The notes: generated from the sequence alone by a model not told the origin. DNA of 64,000 nt from Nitrospinaceae bacterium (GCA_021604505.1 BQJC01000001.1:496001-560000), one strand, 5' to 3'; positions 37,955 through 47,404 are shown, counted from the stretch's first letter. Made by a program: numbers and translations.

Positions 37955-38635
37955 ATGCGCCTGTATCTCAATCAGATAAAAACCATCGTCTGGAAGGACC
38001 TTGTCACGGAACTGAAGACAAGGGAGCTTTTCAGCAGCATGTTTGTTTTTGCGGTCCTGGTGATCATCATTTTTATTTTCACCGTCGATTTGAGTATTGT
38101 GAAAGCCAATGAGGTCGGACCGGGCATTCTATGGGTGGCTTTCCTTTTTGCGGGAACTTTGGGTTTAAACCGGTCTTTCATGCTGGAGAAAGAAAACGGC
38201 TGTCTGGAGGGGTTGGTCCTGACACCGGCGGATCGGACCGCCATTTATTTCGGCAAGTTGATAAGCAATCTGATTTTTCTGCTGATCATGGAAGCCTTCA
38301 TTTTGCCCTTATTTATGGTATTTTTTAATGTGGATCTATTGAGTCATCTGGGGCCCCTGCTGCTGGTTATATTAATGGGCACCTTCGGGTTTTGCACCAT
38401 CGGAACCCTGTTGTCCTCCCTGTCGTCCAATTTAAAAACCAGGGAAATCATGCTCCCCATTCTTTTGTATCCTCTGATCATCCCCATTGCGATTGCGGCG
38501 GTGCGGATGACCAGCCAGCTTCTTTCAGGAGAATCATTGGGAACGATGATGAATTGGGTCGGGTTGACCCTGGCGTTTGATATTATATTCCTGGGAGTTT
38601 CCATCATGACGATCGACCATATTTTAGAGGAGTAG
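37955..38635 (+). CDS. ccmB: Heme exporter membrane protein CcmB
   Basis: Six-segment membrane protein of 226 residues, partner of CcmA. It begins with an N-terminal helix IKTIVWKDLVTELKTRELFSSM, the typical start of CcmB, and has GILWVAFLFAGTLGLNRSFMLEKENGCLEGL (in part), where GLxRSFxxEKxxGxLxGL is the family signature. GAGG precedes the ATG. Next comes the tiny ccmD. Confidence 0.95.
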   Translation: MRLYLNQIKTIVWKDLVTELKTRELFSSMFVFAVLVIIIFIFTVDLSIVKANEVGPGILWVAFLFAGTLGLNRSFMLEKENGCLEGLVLTPADRTAIYFGKLISNLIFLLIMEAFILPLFMVFFNVDLLSHLGPLLLVILMGTFGFCTIGTLLSSLSSNLKTREIMLPILLYPLIIPIAIAAVRMTSQLLSGESLGTMMNWVGLTLAFDIIFLGVSIMTIDHILEE

Positions 38636-38639
38636 TTGC

Positions 38640-38789
38640 ATGGAAAACTTTGGATTTTTGTTTGCGGCCAACGCGTTTGTGTGGGCGGGAGTTATTTTTT
38701 ATCTGTTCACCTTGAAAAAACGCAACCATTCCCTTGAAAGAGACCTCCAGCTGTTAAAAGAGGTGGTCGAGAAGGAATCCAAACAATGA
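38640..38789 (+). CDS. ccmD: Heme exporter protein CcmD
   Basis: A 49-residue protein with one membrane segment (FLFAANAFVWAGVIFYLF) followed by a basic, helical tail (LKKRNHSLERDLQLLKEVVEK). This is the classic size and layout of CcmD, which holds holo-CcmE on the CcmABC complex. It starts 4 nt after the ccmB stop and its stop overlaps the ccmC start as ATGA. Confidence 0.88.
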   Translation: MENFGFLFAANAFVWAGVIFYLFTLKKRNHSLERDLQLLKEVVEKESKQ

Positions 38790-39487
38790 AGGAAGAGACG
38801 GCAAAGGAAAACTATTTCCTGTTATGGCTGACCGCGGGAGTTGTTATCGCCGCCATGGCCGCTATTTATCTCTATGCCCCTACGGAACAGACGGAAGGAC
38901 CCATTCAGCGCATCATGTATTTTCATATTCCCAGTGCCTGGCTTTCCTTTTTCGCGTTTTTTGTGGTTTTTATATCCAGTATTTTATTTCTCTGGAAAAA
39001 GGAAAGGGAGTGGGATATCTACGCGCATGCCTCGGCCGAGATCGGAGTGATTTTTTGTTCTCTGGTTCTCATAACCGGGCCTATTTGGGCCAGACCCATT
39101 TGGGGGGCCTGGTGGGTTTGGGATGCGAGGTTGACGTCGACCCTGATCCTCTGGTTGATTTACGTTGCCTATCTCATGCTCCGGTCGCAGACCGAACCGG
39201 GTTCCATGCGGGCCCGATACGCAGCAGTTCTTGGAATTGTTGGATTCCTCGATATCCCACTCATTCACTTTTCGGTTTTGTGGTGGCGGGCGTTTCATCC
39301 TCAGCCCAAAGTGATAACCGCACAAGGGTTTGGTATTGGGCTCGATTCCTCCATGATGGCCACATTGTTAGTTTCCCTCGCGGCGTTTACCTTGCTGTAT
39401 TTTGTGTTGATGGGGCAAAGAATCCGTCAGGAAAAAATGAAAGATGAACTTGACCGACTCAAAAAAGAAAAACTATATTCCCGTTAA
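38786..39487 (+). CDS. ccmC: Heme-handling membrane protein CcmC
   Basis: Transfers heme to CcmE. A 233-residue membrane protein with six segments. The WWD motif is WGAWWVWDARLTSTLILWLIY (in part), with the conserved periplasmic histidines in RIMYFHIPSAWLSF and DIPLIHFSVLWWRAFHPQP. It follows ccmD with an ATGA overlap and overlaps the thioredoxin gene by 44 nt. Confidence 0.96.
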   Translation: MKEETAKENYFLLWLTAGVVIAAMAAIYLYAPTEQTEGPIQRIMYFHIPSAWLSFFAFFVVFISSILFLWKKEREWDIYAHASAEIGVIFCSLVLITGPIWARPIWGAWWVWDARLTSTLILWLIYVAYLMLRSQTEPGSMRARYAAVLGIVGFLDIPLIHFSVLWWRAFHPQPKVITAQGFGIGLDSSMMATLLVSLAAFTLLYFVLMGQRIRQEKMKDELDRLKKEKLYSR

Positions 39488-40046
39488 AAAATACGTCGCT
39501 CTCTATGTCGTTTTGTTCGTCGTGGGTCTGTTGTTTTTTTTCGAGCATTTTTATGAAGAACCCATTTCATTGGGCGACGTGAAAGTTGAAGAAACCTTTG
39601 ACGAAGAAAAATCTTTCGTAGGTTACCTGGCGCCGCAATTCACCTTGCGGAATCTGGACGGCAATCATGTCAGTTTGGACAGTTTCAAAGGCCAGGTGGT
39701 GGTGCTCAATTTTTGGGCCACCTGGTGTGTGCCGTGCCGGGTGGAAATGCCTTCCTTTGAGCATCTTTACCGCCGTTACCGGTCGCAGGGGCTGACCGTT
39801 CTGGCCGTCAGCCTCGACAAAGGAGCGGATCAAAAAGTCCGGGATTTTACTGAAGAGTACAAACTGTCCTTTCCGGTTCTATTGGATACGGAAGGGAAGG
39901 CGGAAAAACTTTATCCCTCGGCGAGCATTCCCTTTACCTTTGTCATCGATAAGACAGGTCGGGTGGTGGCCCGAGTGGATGGCGCCAAGAACTGGGAATC
40001 CGATGAGACGTTTGAGGCCATTGAGTATTTATTGAAAAAATCGTAA
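39444..40046 (+). CDS. Membrane-anchored thioredoxin-like protein (TlpA/ResA/CcmG type)
   Basis: A 200-residue protein with an N-terminal membrane anchor (YVALYVVLFVVGLLFFFEHF) and a periplasmic thioredoxin fold. The active site is Cys95-Val-Pro-Cys98 in FWATWCVPCRVEMP, and the cis-proline loop is ASIPFTFVID. It should pass electrons to the CcmH-like protein or apocytochromes, the job of CcmG. WCVPC is more typical of TlpA/ResA than of CcmG (WCxxC with GVxG). It overlaps ccmC by 44 nt and is the last gene of the ccm operon. Confidence 0.88.
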   Translation: MNLTDSKKKNYIPVKKYVALYVVLFVVGLLFFFEHFYEEPISLGDVKVEETFDEEKSFVGYLAPQFTLRNLDGNHVSLDSFKGQVVVLNFWATWCVPCRVEMPSFEHLYRRYRSQGLTVLAVSLDKGADQKVRDFTEEYKLSFPVLLDTEGKAEKLYPSASIPFTFVIDKTGRVVARVDGAKNWESDETFEAIEYLLKKS

Positions 40047-40113
40047 TAACGTCTTTGAAAATTTGAAAGCGAACTGGAAATTTTTAAGCAGTGTTCGAGT
40101 GGAAAGGAAGAGT

Positions 40114-40530
40114 ATGTCGATCGAGCGTGAGGTGGAGGAGGCCAATCAAAAATTTTATCAGGCGTTCAACAAACGGGATCTGGATTTGATGAAGGCGTTG
40201 TGGCGTCAACACGATTCCACGACCTGTATCCACCCGGGATGGGAGGTCTTGAGAGGTTTCGATGTCATCATTCAATCCTGGGAACGAATCTTTTCAGGGT
40301 CGGAAAACCTGGAGATCAAATTGTCGGATATTTCCATGCGGGGAGATGACGGTTTGTTCTGGGTGGGTTGCCAGGAAAATTTGTTCGCCCTGTCCCAGTC
40401 CGGGGTTCAATTATCCAAAGTGCACGCCACCAACCTTTTTATGAAAGAGGGGGATCATTGGAAAATGGTCTTGCACCACGCCTCTTCCGTTCCCCAGCTT
40501 TCCCGCCAGGATCAAATCAGCACCAATTGA
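40114..40530 (+). CDS. SnoaL/NTF2-like protein
   Basis: A 138-residue cytoplasmic protein with the NTF2-like fold: an N-terminal helix EVEEANQKFYQAFNKRDLDLMKALW, CIHPGWEVLRGFDVIIQSWERIF, and strands ending HWKMVLHHASSVP. HPGW and HHAS are the conserved parts of a widespread SnoaL_3-like family with unknown substrate. The ATG at 40114 has GGAAGAG upstream; an in-frame TTG at 40063 is less likely. It lies 67 nt after the thioredoxin gene and may be read through from the ccm operon. Confidence 0.8.
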   Translation: MSIEREVEEANQKFYQAFNKRDLDLMKALWRQHDSTTCIHPGWEVLRGFDVIIQSWERIFSGSENLEIKLSDISMRGDDGLFWVGCQENLFALSQSGVQLSKVHATNLFMKEGDHWKMVLHHASSVPQLSRQDQISTN

Positions 40531-40710
40531 CCCTTCTTCCTGCCTCATACGGCAATTTCCCCATAATTTCTACCTAATGGGGTTAAAATCATGTAAAATA
40601 CTAAAATAAAAGGTGTTATCATTTTTGAAGTTAACGCGAAGCCATTCCTTTTTCATTTATAGAGTGTCTCGATATCGTTTAACCGGGGAAAGCCCAAACG
40701 GGATCAAGTT

Positions 40711-42600
40711 ATGAATGAAGCCAATATCCCTCAGGATTTAAAATCATTTAAAGAGTGCCTGAAAGATCCTTTCAGCGATCAGCGCGACCAGCCGATCGAG
40801 AATTATGGAATCATAGGCAATATGCGGACAATTGCTCTGGTGGGCATCGACGGGTCCATCGACTGGTTGTGCTACCCGCATTTCGACTCTCCCAGCATAT
40901 TTTCAAAGCTTCTGGACCGGAATAAAGGCGGCTTTTTTAAGATCGCCCCGGTGGGGGAGTTCAAAAAGAAACAGCTTTACCGGCCCGATACCAATGTATT
41001 GGTCACCCGGTTTTTGCATAAGGATGGAGTGGGGGAGGTGACCGATTTCATGCCCATGGGGTTTCGGGGTGATGAGTCCCGTGATGCCCGCAGTTGCCAG
41101 ATCATCCGAATGGTGCGTGTCGTGCGCGGAGAATTAAAATTCCGTATGGAGTGTTTTCCGGCTTTTGATTATGCACGTCAAGAGCATAAAGTTCGTTTAC
41201 GCAAGGAAGGCGCAATTTTTGAGTGCGGCGATACCTTGCTGGCCTTACATTCTCATGTTTCATTGGGAATAGAAGGTTCCGGAGTGACCTCTGAATTTGT
41301 TCTTCGCCCTGGAGAGCCGCAATATTTCTTCATACGAGGGGCGGAAAAGGAAGAGGCGGACTCCGAGAACATTTGCAGATTACAGAGAGACGCCATCGAA
41401 TTGTTCGGGCAAACCTGCGATTACTGGAGAGCCTGGCTTTCCCAGAGTCATTACCGGGGCCGGTGGCGGGAAATGGTTCACCGTTCCGCTCTGACCCTCA
41501 AACTCCTCACCTTCGCTCCGACGGGCGCTATTGTCGCGGCGCCCACCACCAGCCTCCCGGAAGAACTTGAAGGAAAACGAAACTGGGACTACCGTTTCAC
41601 CTGGATTCGCGACGCCAGTTTCACCCTTTACGGTTTGCTGCGTCTCGGCTTTACCGAAGAAGCGGACGCTTTCATGAAATGGTTGGAGGAGCGTTGCAAT
41701 GAACTCAATCCAGACGGATCCTTACAAATCATGTATGGAATCCGGGGAGAACACCATCTTCCCGAAAAGGAATTGAACCACCTTTGCGGCTGGAACAATT
41801 CCCGTCCGGTGCGCATCGGCAATGGCGCCGCAGGCCAACTGCAGTTGGATATCTACGGCGAATTAATGGATTCTGTATATTTGTATAATAAATACGGACA
41901 ACCCATTTCCTACGATTTGTGGATCAATTTACGGCGCTTGCTGGATTGGGTTTGCGATCACTGGATGGAACCGGACGAAGGCATTTGGGAGGTGCGTGGC
42001 GGTCGGCGGCATTTCGTTTATTCCAAGGTCATGTGCTGGGTGGCGTTGGATCGCGGATTGAGACTGGCCCAGAAACGAAGTTTTCCCGCTCCCCATGACC
42101 GATGGCTCAAGGTCCGCGATCAAATTTATGAAGAAGTCATGGAAAAAGGCTGGAATCCTGAAATCAAAAGTTTCGTTCAATTCTACGGATCCCACACGCT
42201 CGATGCCAGCACCCTGATCATGCCGCTGGTGATGTTCATTTCACCCAACGATCCGAGAATGCAATCGACACTCGATCACATCATGAAAAACCTGGTTTCC
42301 GACAGTTTGGTCTACCGCTATAAAAACGACGAAACCTATCATGACGGATTGGAAGGCGAAGAAGGCACGTTTTCCATGTGCACGTTCTGGCTGGTGGAAG
42401 CCTTGACCCGCTCCGGGCGCCTGACAGAGGCCCGTATGATCTTTGAAAAGATGCTGACCTTCGCCAATCCCCTGGGTCTTTATGCGGAAGAGGTGGGGTC
42501 GCACGGCGAACAATTGGGAAATTACCCTCAGGCGTTCACGCACCTCGCCTTGATCAGCGCGGCCTACAACCTGGACAAAGCCTTAGGCGGTGGCTTGTGA
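40711..42600 (+). CDS. Glycoside hydrolase family 15 protein (glucoamylase/trehalase-like)
   Basis: A 629-residue cytoplasmic enzyme. The N-terminal beta domain begins [28 protein letters not shown], characteristic of GH15. The (alpha/alpha)6 barrel has [48 protein letters not shown] (in part; Glu as general acid) and [26 protein letters not shown] (in part; Glu as general base). Bacterial members split glucosides such as maltosides, isomaltosides or trehalose; which one is not clear. There is no signal peptide. The nearest glycogen gene is glgC at the left end, too far away to be an operon partner. Confidence 0.9.
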   Translation: MNEANIPQDLKSFKECLKDPFSDQRDQPIENYGIIGNMRTIALVGIDGSIDWLCYPHFDSPSIFSKLLDRNKGGFFKIAPVGEFKKKQLYRPDTNVLVTRFLHKDGVGEVTDFMPMGFRGDESRDARSCQIIRMVRVVRGELKFRMECFPAFDYARQEHKVRLRKEGAIFECGDTLLALHSHVSLGIEGSGVTSEFVLRPGEPQYFFIRGAEKEEADSENICRLQRDAIELFGQTCDYWRAWLSQSHYRGRWREMVHRSALTLKLLTFAPTGAIVAAPTTSLPEELEGKRNWDYRFTWIRDASFTLYGLLRLGFTEEADAFMKWLEERCNELNPDGSLQIMYGIRGEHHLPEKELNHLCGWNNSRPVRIGNGAAGQLQLDIYGELMDSVYLYNKYGQPISYDLWINLRRLLDWVCDHWMEPDEGIWEVRGGRRHFVYSKVMCWVALDRGLRLAQKRSFPAPHDRWLKVRDQIYEEVMEKGWNPEIKSFVQFYGSHTLDASTLIMPLVMFISPNDPRMQSTLDHIMKNLVSDSLVYRYKNDETYHDGLEGEEGTFSMCTFWLVEALTRSGRLTEARMIFEKMLTFANPLGLYAEEVGSHGEQLGNYPQAFTHLALISAAYNLDKALGGGL

Positions 42601-42671
42601 TCATTCCAGGGAAATAATTTCCCAGTAAGTTGCCCGAAGAAACCTATAGAATCAATGCATATCCCGTCTTC

Positions 42672-43331
42672 TCATTTTTTTTCAGGGGTTTTTTCTTTGA
42701 CTTTAGCGTAAGGCCCATGAGGGAAGCCTGGGCCAGGGTATGCAAAGGCTTTTTGGTTGGCTTGTCTTGCTAAAGGGATATAGTTGGGGTTGGCTTTGGT
42801 GATGGCAGCCGCTATAGCCATGGCGATGATGGCGCCAATCGCACCTCCGCCACCTCCTTGGCCTTGGGGAGAATAAACCACAGTTTGCTCATCTTTCCAA
42901 ATTTCTTCCCCGGTAACTCCTTCTTTTAATACATAGGTCAGTTCAACCGTTACCTGAGCGGATATGACAATATATTGCGCCTCCCAACGTTTGATAATTA
43001 TATATAGGGCCGCATCGGCACCGAATAACTCGCAAAGCTTTTCAGTGGAGGCAGAATGAACCAAGTTTGCATCGGATAATCCGTCGTCTTCTAAAACGCG
43101 CTTTACAAGATTTACAGGGAATACGTAGTAGCCGTTTTCCGCAACTGGAATAGGGACTGTGGATAAAAAATAATCCGATGCTGAAACCTCAACGCTGTTG
43201 TTGATGACGGGAACCACCAAAATCGATCTTATTTGAGCGGCGTTAAACTTGGAATAGTCCTTCGGAGGAGGAGGCGTGACGCATCCCGTTATCAGGAGGG
43301 AGAATATGATAATACTTGCGAGTTTCTTCAC
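42672..43331 (-). CDS. DUF799 (GNA1162-like) lipoprotein
   Basis: A 219-residue lipoprotein with lipobox LITGC (Cys17). The body matches the GNA1162/DUF799 family: IRSILVVPVINNSVEVSASDYFLSTVPIPVAENGYYVFPV (in part) and the ADAALYIIIKRWE strand, followed by a Gly-rich hydrophobic stretch GGGGGAIGAIIAMAIAAAI. GNA1162 is a conserved outer-membrane-associated lipoprotein whose fold resembles TolB-like N-domains. The start is GTG overlapping the DUF4810 stop as GTGA. Last gene of the CsgG-type operon. Confidence 0.85.
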   Translation of the reverse strand: MKKLASIIIFSLLITGCVTPPPPKDYSKFNAAQIRSILVVPVINNSVEVSASDYFLSTVPIPVAENGYYVFPVNLVKRVLEDDGLSDANLVHSASTEKLCELFGADAALYIIIKRWEAQYIVISAQVTVELTYVLKEGVTGEEIWKDEQTVVYSPQGQGGGGGAIGAIIAMAIAAAITKANPNYIPLARQANQKAFAYPGPGFPHGPYAKVKEKTPEKK

Positions 43332-43732
43332 GGCGATTTTTCGTTTGTGATTTCCGATTTCACAGGGTTTTTGTTTCCTTGTTTATTTTGCATGTTGGCA
43401 TTGCGGATCATTTTATTCATAAAGACCCTCGACTCTGGCCACACCGCATGCTCTTTTTGAAAATAAATAACTGCTTTGTCGTAGTTTCCTTCCTCATAAA
43501 AAACGTATCCATATTCTGCATATAAACCTGGAGGAATATTACCGTCTTTTTCGGATTCTAAAATGATTTCCTCCAAGGCTTCTACATACTGATTTCTTTC
43601 AGCCGGATTTTTGTAATAGTCGAGCACGGCATCATCATAACCATGCCACGAGTACAATGTTTTTGGGGCACAACTTGCGAGTAAAAATAAAACGACAAGG
43701 TAAAAAGATACCTGGTACTTCATGGTCACCAT
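43328..43732 (-). CDS. DUF4810 lipoprotein
   Basis: A 134-residue lipoprotein with lipobox LLASC and the DUF4810 motif YSWHGYDDAVLDYYKNPAER, then a tetratricopeptide-like helical pair (LYAEYGYVFYEEGNYDKAVIYFQKE, in part). DUF4810 genes usually lie between a csgG-like gene and a DUF799 gene, exactly as here. The ATG at 43732 or the one at 43723 (three codons in) may be used. Confidence 0.85.
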   Translation of the reverse strand: MVTMKYQVSFYLVVLFLLASCAPKTLYSWHGYDDAVLDYYKNPAERNQYVEALEEIILESEKDGNIPPGLYAEYGYVFYEEGNYDKAVIYFQKEHAVWPESRVFMNKMIRNANMQNKQGNKNPVKSEITNEKSP

Positions 43733-43734
43733 GC

Positions 43735-44052
43735 TTATTTTTTTCCGCTAAGAATGATTGTTTTTAATTCACTCTCAACAAAAATCGTTTGATCGTGGAT
43801 GGACTGGCCGGATGAAGTCTTGATGCTGATTTTGTGAGTGCCGGGCAAAATAATCAATATATTGGGGTCTCCATTGTAATCATTTGCCTGACCGACCATC
43901 ACATCATCTACATACAACAAGGATTTTGCTGGAGCCCCTTGAATCGCTAACCGGGGTCGCGAATCAGCTGCCTTGATTCTTGTTTCCGGCATGGAGCTAC
44001 AACCTATGAGCCAGAGGAAAAGCAGTGCTATAGGCCATAGTTTACTTGTCAT
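43735..44052 (-). CDS. Small PEGA-like lipoprotein
   Basis: A 105-residue lipoprotein with lipobox LWLIGC. The rest is one small beta domain: KSLLYVDDVMVGQANDY, LIILPGTHKISIKTSSGQ and a final strand KTIILSG. The pattern 'ligand strand, turn, LPGTHxI' is that of PEGA domains. The ATG at 44052 has GGGGGGAAA upstream and overlaps the csgG-like stop by 11 nt. It is an extra member inserted in the usual CsgG-DUF4810-DUF799 set. Confidence 0.7.
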   Translation of the reverse strand: MTSKLWPIALLFLWLIGCSSMPETRIKAADSRPRLAIQGAPAKSLLYVDDVMVGQANDYNGDPNILIILPGTHKISIKTSSGQSIHDQTIFVESELKTIILSGKK

Positions 44053-45019
44053 GTTTCCCCCCAGATACATAGAGTTTATTGATCATCGATTTGTCTAGAT
44101 TTCCTTCTACCAATAAACAGACAGAGCCCTCATTGGTTTCATTTTCACCGAAAAAACTAACGATTTGGATCGAGGCAACTTTTTTGGGCGGAAGAGAAAT
44201 GTTAAACCCGCTTTGCTGACTTTTAACCTGTTTTCCGTGTGCCATTATTTTGAGTCGGTCGCCTATTTTTAACCCTTGCAGTTTCCCGCCACTGATATAA
44301 ATTTGCTCACCCTCAATTTCTAAAATATCAGTTCGCCACGGTCTTTTTTCTAAATTTGAAACCAGCTTGTCGATCACATCTGAAATAGCGGAAGCGATCA
44401 CCTTATCATTCAGGGTGGCATCGTACTCAGCATTACTCCCGAAACCAAATACTTTTCCAGACTCTGTGGTGGCCTTTCCAGAACCGATGGCAGAATAAAA
44501 TGCGTGGCCGGTACTGACATCAACGAGGCGAATATCGACTTTTGCTTTAGCCACTTGGACTTTCGTTGAACTTAAAAAAGCGGACTTTCCTTCAATCGAT
44601 CTTCCAAACTCCGTCACCGATCCCGTAATCACCGTGTCTACACCTATCAATTTATTGGAATCGGCGGAAATTTCCTTTTCCTTTAATAACTTGTTTAAAT
44701 CTGCTCTTTCAAACACCAGAAACCGTCCCGACTGAATCAAACGGCTGGCTAACATATCCGAAGTTTGTTTTCCTATTTTGTCGAGGTCTTCATCGAGAAG
44801 CAAAGACCTTCCATAATTGGTTTCATTAGAGAACCTGATGATCGCAATTTTTCTTTTATACGTTTTCTCCGCTGGTGCACTGATTTTCTCTTGAGCCTTT
44901 AGTTGCTCAGACTGAGATATGGGACCTTCTTGCGGCTCCAGTTCGTCCGAAACCGTTGCACAACCAAAAAAACCTAAAAGTAAAATACAAATAGCTACCG
45001 CTGAATACATTTGCCTCAT
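44042..45019 (-). CDS. CsgG/HfaB-family lipoprotein
   Basis: A 325-residue lipoprotein with lipobox LGFFGC. The CsgG domain is clear: RKIAIIRFSNETNYG, ASRLIQSGRFLVFERADLNKLLKE (in part), LIGVDTVITGSVTEFGR, VAKAKVDIRLVDVSTGHAFYSAIGSGKATTES (in part). The C-terminal quarter adds a beta domain with GEQIYISGGKLQGLKIGDRL. CsgG forms the curli export pore; relatives in operons with DUF4810 and DUF799 have other, poorly known envelope roles. No curli subunit genes are near. It is the first gene of this four-gene operon. Confidence 0.88.
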   Translation of the reverse strand: MRQMYSAVAICILLLGFFGCATVSDELEPQEGPISQSEQLKAQEKISAPAEKTYKRKIAIIRFSNETNYGRSLLLDEDLDKIGKQTSDMLASRLIQSGRFLVFERADLNKLLKEKEISADSNKLIGVDTVITGSVTEFGRSIEGKSAFLSSTKVQVAKAKVDIRLVDVSTGHAFYSAIGSGKATTESGKVFGFGSNAEYDATLNDKVIASAISDVIDKLVSNLEKRPWRTDILEIEGEQIYISGGKLQGLKIGDRLKIMAHGKQVKSQQSGFNISLPPKKVASIQIVSFFGENETNEGSVCLLVEGNLDKSMINKLYVSGGKHDK

Positions 45020-45064
45020 TAATTAATCCCGAATTGGAGAAGAAAATAGTGTCTGGTATTCAAT

Positions 45065-45080
45065 GTTATTTTTAAATAAC
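45065..45080. promoter_or_regulatory. Perfect palindrome upstream of the csgG-like gene
   Basis: GTTATTT and AAATAAC flank TT, 46 nt upstream of the csgG-like ATG. It may be an operator or part of an A/T-rich promoter. The rest of the 239-nt gap up to oppF shows nothing recognisable. Confidence 0.3.
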
Positions 45081-45258
45081 CCCTATTTTAAAGATTTCCA
45101 TTTATGCGGACATTTATAGAGTAAAGTTTATGTCGAAACAAGGTCTATTATTAGAGGCAGCGCCAGTTTGGGCAATGAGTATTAGTCGAGAGCCATGAAA
45201 ATCAATCGAGTAGAGCATGAGCACTTTTTTTCTTTACTTATTTTTAGGGAAAACCGAA

Positions 45259-46236
45259 TTATTTCAACAAACACGCCACGAAATGTCCCGGTTCCACTTC
45301 TTTAAGTTCCGGGACGGTGGTCTCGCATTGTTTTTCCTTGATCGGACAGCGCGTGTGAAACGCGCATCCTGATGGCGGATTCGCGGCGCTGGGAATGTCT
45401 CCTTTGATCAAAAGCCGCTGTTTCTTTTTTCCGGATTCGATGGTTGGGATGACAGAAAGCAGAGCTTCCGTGTAAGGATGATGAGGACGGTTATAGAGTC
45501 GGTCGCTGGCTGCCATTTCCACGATTTTACCCAGATACATAACGGCCACCCGGTCGCAGAAATGTTCCACAACGGCCATATCATGGGAAATGAACAGGTA
45601 AGAAATGTTCATCATTTCCTTAAGGTTTTGCATGAGGTTGATCACCTGCGCTTGAATCGAGACGTCCAGGGAAGAGACCGGCTCGTCGGCGACGATCAAG
45701 CGGGGGTTCAAAGCGATCGCCCGTGCAATGCCGATGCGTTGCAATTGACCGCCGCTGAATTCATGCGGAAAACGTTGCGCATGCTCAGGTAGGAGTCCGA
45801 CCTTCTCTAAAAGCTGTGTCACTCGTTTTTTTCTCTCATTTGGTTCAATGCGGTGGATCTTGAAAGGTTCTTCGAGAATGCTTCCCACCGGTCTGCGGGG
45901 ATTGAGAGACGCGTTCGGGTCCTGGAAGATGATCTGCATTTCTCGTCTTAAAGGCTGCATTTCCTTGTGAGAAAGAGGGATCAGATCCTTTCCTTTATAG
46001 AGAACCTTTCCCGAAGTCGGTTCAACCAGTTTGAGAATGGCACGGGCGGCTGTGGATTTTCCACACCCGCTTTCGCCGACCAGCCCCAACGTCTCACCTT
46101 CTTTCAGGACGAACGAAATTCCATCCACTGCGCGTACCGTGGCATTTTTCTTATCCGGAAAGGTCCCGCGAACCGCAAAATATTTTTTGAGATTTTCCAC
46201 TTCCAGCAGGGTGGGTTTTTCCGTAGGTGGTGTCAT
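45259..46236 (-). CDS. Oligopeptide/dipeptide ABC transporter ATP-binding protein (OppF/DppF type)
   Basis: 325 residues. Walker [17 protein letters not shown], signature SGGQLQRIGIARAI, Walker B LIVADEPVSSLD, switch histidine in LFISHDMA, and the OppF-type C-terminal extension NPPSGCAFHTRCPIKEKQC, which in some family members holds an iron-sulfur cluster. The ATG at 46236 overlaps the stop of the upstream partner as ATGA. The permeases and binding protein are not in the window. Confidence 0.92.
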   Translation of the reverse strand: MTPPTEKPTLLEVENLKKYFAVRGTFPDKKNATVRAVDGISFVLKEGETLGLVGESGCGKSTAARAILKLVEPTSGKVLYKGKDLIPLSHKEMQPLRREMQIIFQDPNASLNPRRPVGSILEEPFKIHRIEPNERKKRVTQLLEKVGLLPEHAQRFPHEFSGGQLQRIGIARAIALNPRLIVADEPVSSLDVSIQAQVINLMQNLKEMMNISYLFISHDMAVVEHFCDRVAVMYLGKIVEMAASDRLYNRPHHPYTEALLSVIPTIESGKKKQRLLIKGDIPSAANPPSGCAFHTRCPIKEKQCETTVPELKEVEPGHFVACLLK

Positions 46237-47210
46237 GATTTTTTTTCGTGCAGCCAACAACTCACTTCGCGTCCGCCGGAGACTTCCTGCAGCCTGGGTT
46301 TTTCTGTTTTACAGCGTTCCATGACCTCGGGACAGCGGGGGTGAAAGGGGCATCCTGAAGGGAGCGCATTCAAGGAAGGAACATTGCCGGGGATTTCAGT
46401 GAGCAGATCTTTTGACCGGCCCAGTTGCGGAACGGAATTTTTTAAACCGAGTGTATAAGGATGCAGGGGCGTGTGAAACAACGAGTCGGTCGGCCCGGAT
46501 TCGACAATCTCTCCCGCATACATCACTAGCACGCGTTGGGCAATTTCAGTGACCATGCCAAGGTCGTGCGTGATCAGGAGAATCGACATCCCGGTTTGTT
46601 CTTTGACGTTTTGCAGCAAGTCAATGATCTGCGCTTGAATGAGGACGTCGAGCGCGGTCGTGGGTTCGTCCGCGATCAATATCCGGGGAGAGCAGGACAG
46701 AGCCATGCCGATCATCACCCGTTGCCGCATGCCGCCGCTCAACTGATGCGGATATTGATTCATTTTTTCGGCGGGACAAGGGATTTCCACCCAGTTTAAA
46801 ATATTGACGGCTTTTTCCCCGGCCTGCTTTCTGGACAGCGTGGTGTGCCTGAGAAGCGGTTCCATGATTTGATCGCCCAGAGTCAGAACCGGGTTGAGGC
46901 TGGTCATCGGGTCCTGAAAGACCATGGCGATATCCCGGCCCCGAACATCCTGGAGGTCTCTGGAACGTAATTTCAGGAGGTCCCTGGACCCAAAGCGAAT
47001 GCTCCCGGAATCGATTTTTCCGGGAGGCGAGGGGATCAAGCGCAGGATGGAAAGAGCGCTCACCGTTTTCCCGCAACCCGATTCCCCGACAATGGCCAGA
47101 GTTTCTCCACGGTTCAGGTGATAGGAGATTCCGTTTACAGCGGTTAACTCTCCCTTAGGACCGTTAAATGAAACTTTTAAATTTTTTACAGAGAGCTCTG
47201 AATCCGTCAT
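46233..47210 (-). CDS. Oligopeptide/dipeptide ABC transporter ATP-binding protein (OppD/DppD type)
   Basis: 325 residues from the ATG at 47210. Walker [30 protein letters not shown] (Q-loop), signature [15 protein letters not shown], Walker [23 protein letters not shown], and the extension [20 protein letters not shown] (in part) typical of OppD. It is paired with the OppF-like gene downstream. Importers of this class take up di- or oligopeptides, nickel or glycosides; without permeases or a binding protein the substrate cannot be told. The ribosome binding site is weak. Confidence 0.92.
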   Translation of the reverse strand: MTDSELSVKNLKVSFNGPKGELTAVNGISYHLNRGETLAIVGESGCGKTVSALSILRLIPSPPGKIDSGSIRFGSRDLLKLRSRDLQDVRGRDIAMVFQDPMTSLNPVLTLGDQIMEPLLRHTTLSRKQAGEKAVNILNWVEIPCPAEKMNQYPHQLSGGMRQRVMIGMALSCSPRILIADEPTTALDVLIQAQIIDLLQNVKEQTGMSILLITHDLGMVTEIAQRVLVMYAGEIVESGPTDSLFHTPLHPYTLGLKNSVPQLGRSKDLLTEIPGNVPSLNALPSGCPFHPRCPEVMERCKTEKPRLQEVSGGREVSCWLHEKKS

Positions 47211-47374
47211 GCGTTTCGATGTTCTTGAATTCGATTTTGCACAGCAGTATATAGCTCCCGGACTTTTGGAAAAACAAAATAAATGCGGTTTCTCCAGTCC
47301 GAGAAGACGGTCAACCCTCCTTCTCATAAATTATTGTTATTTATGGCGAGTATTCGGATTTCCGAATGATTTGC

Positions 47375-47404
47375 TTGACAGAGCCTCGTTTCTCATGGTA
47401 TTTG
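47375..47404 (+). promoter_or_regulatory. Possible promoter of the cold-shock gene
   Basis: TTGACA (47375-47380) with an 18-nt spacer to TATTTG (47399-47404). The -10 match is poor. It would give a leader of about 50 nt. Confidence 0.3.

Noticed and set aside
44042-45019. csgG-like gene considered as a curli export system
   Set aside because: No csgA, csgB, csgE or csgF is present, and the DUF4810/DUF799 neighbours point to the other CsgG-type lipoprotein operon.
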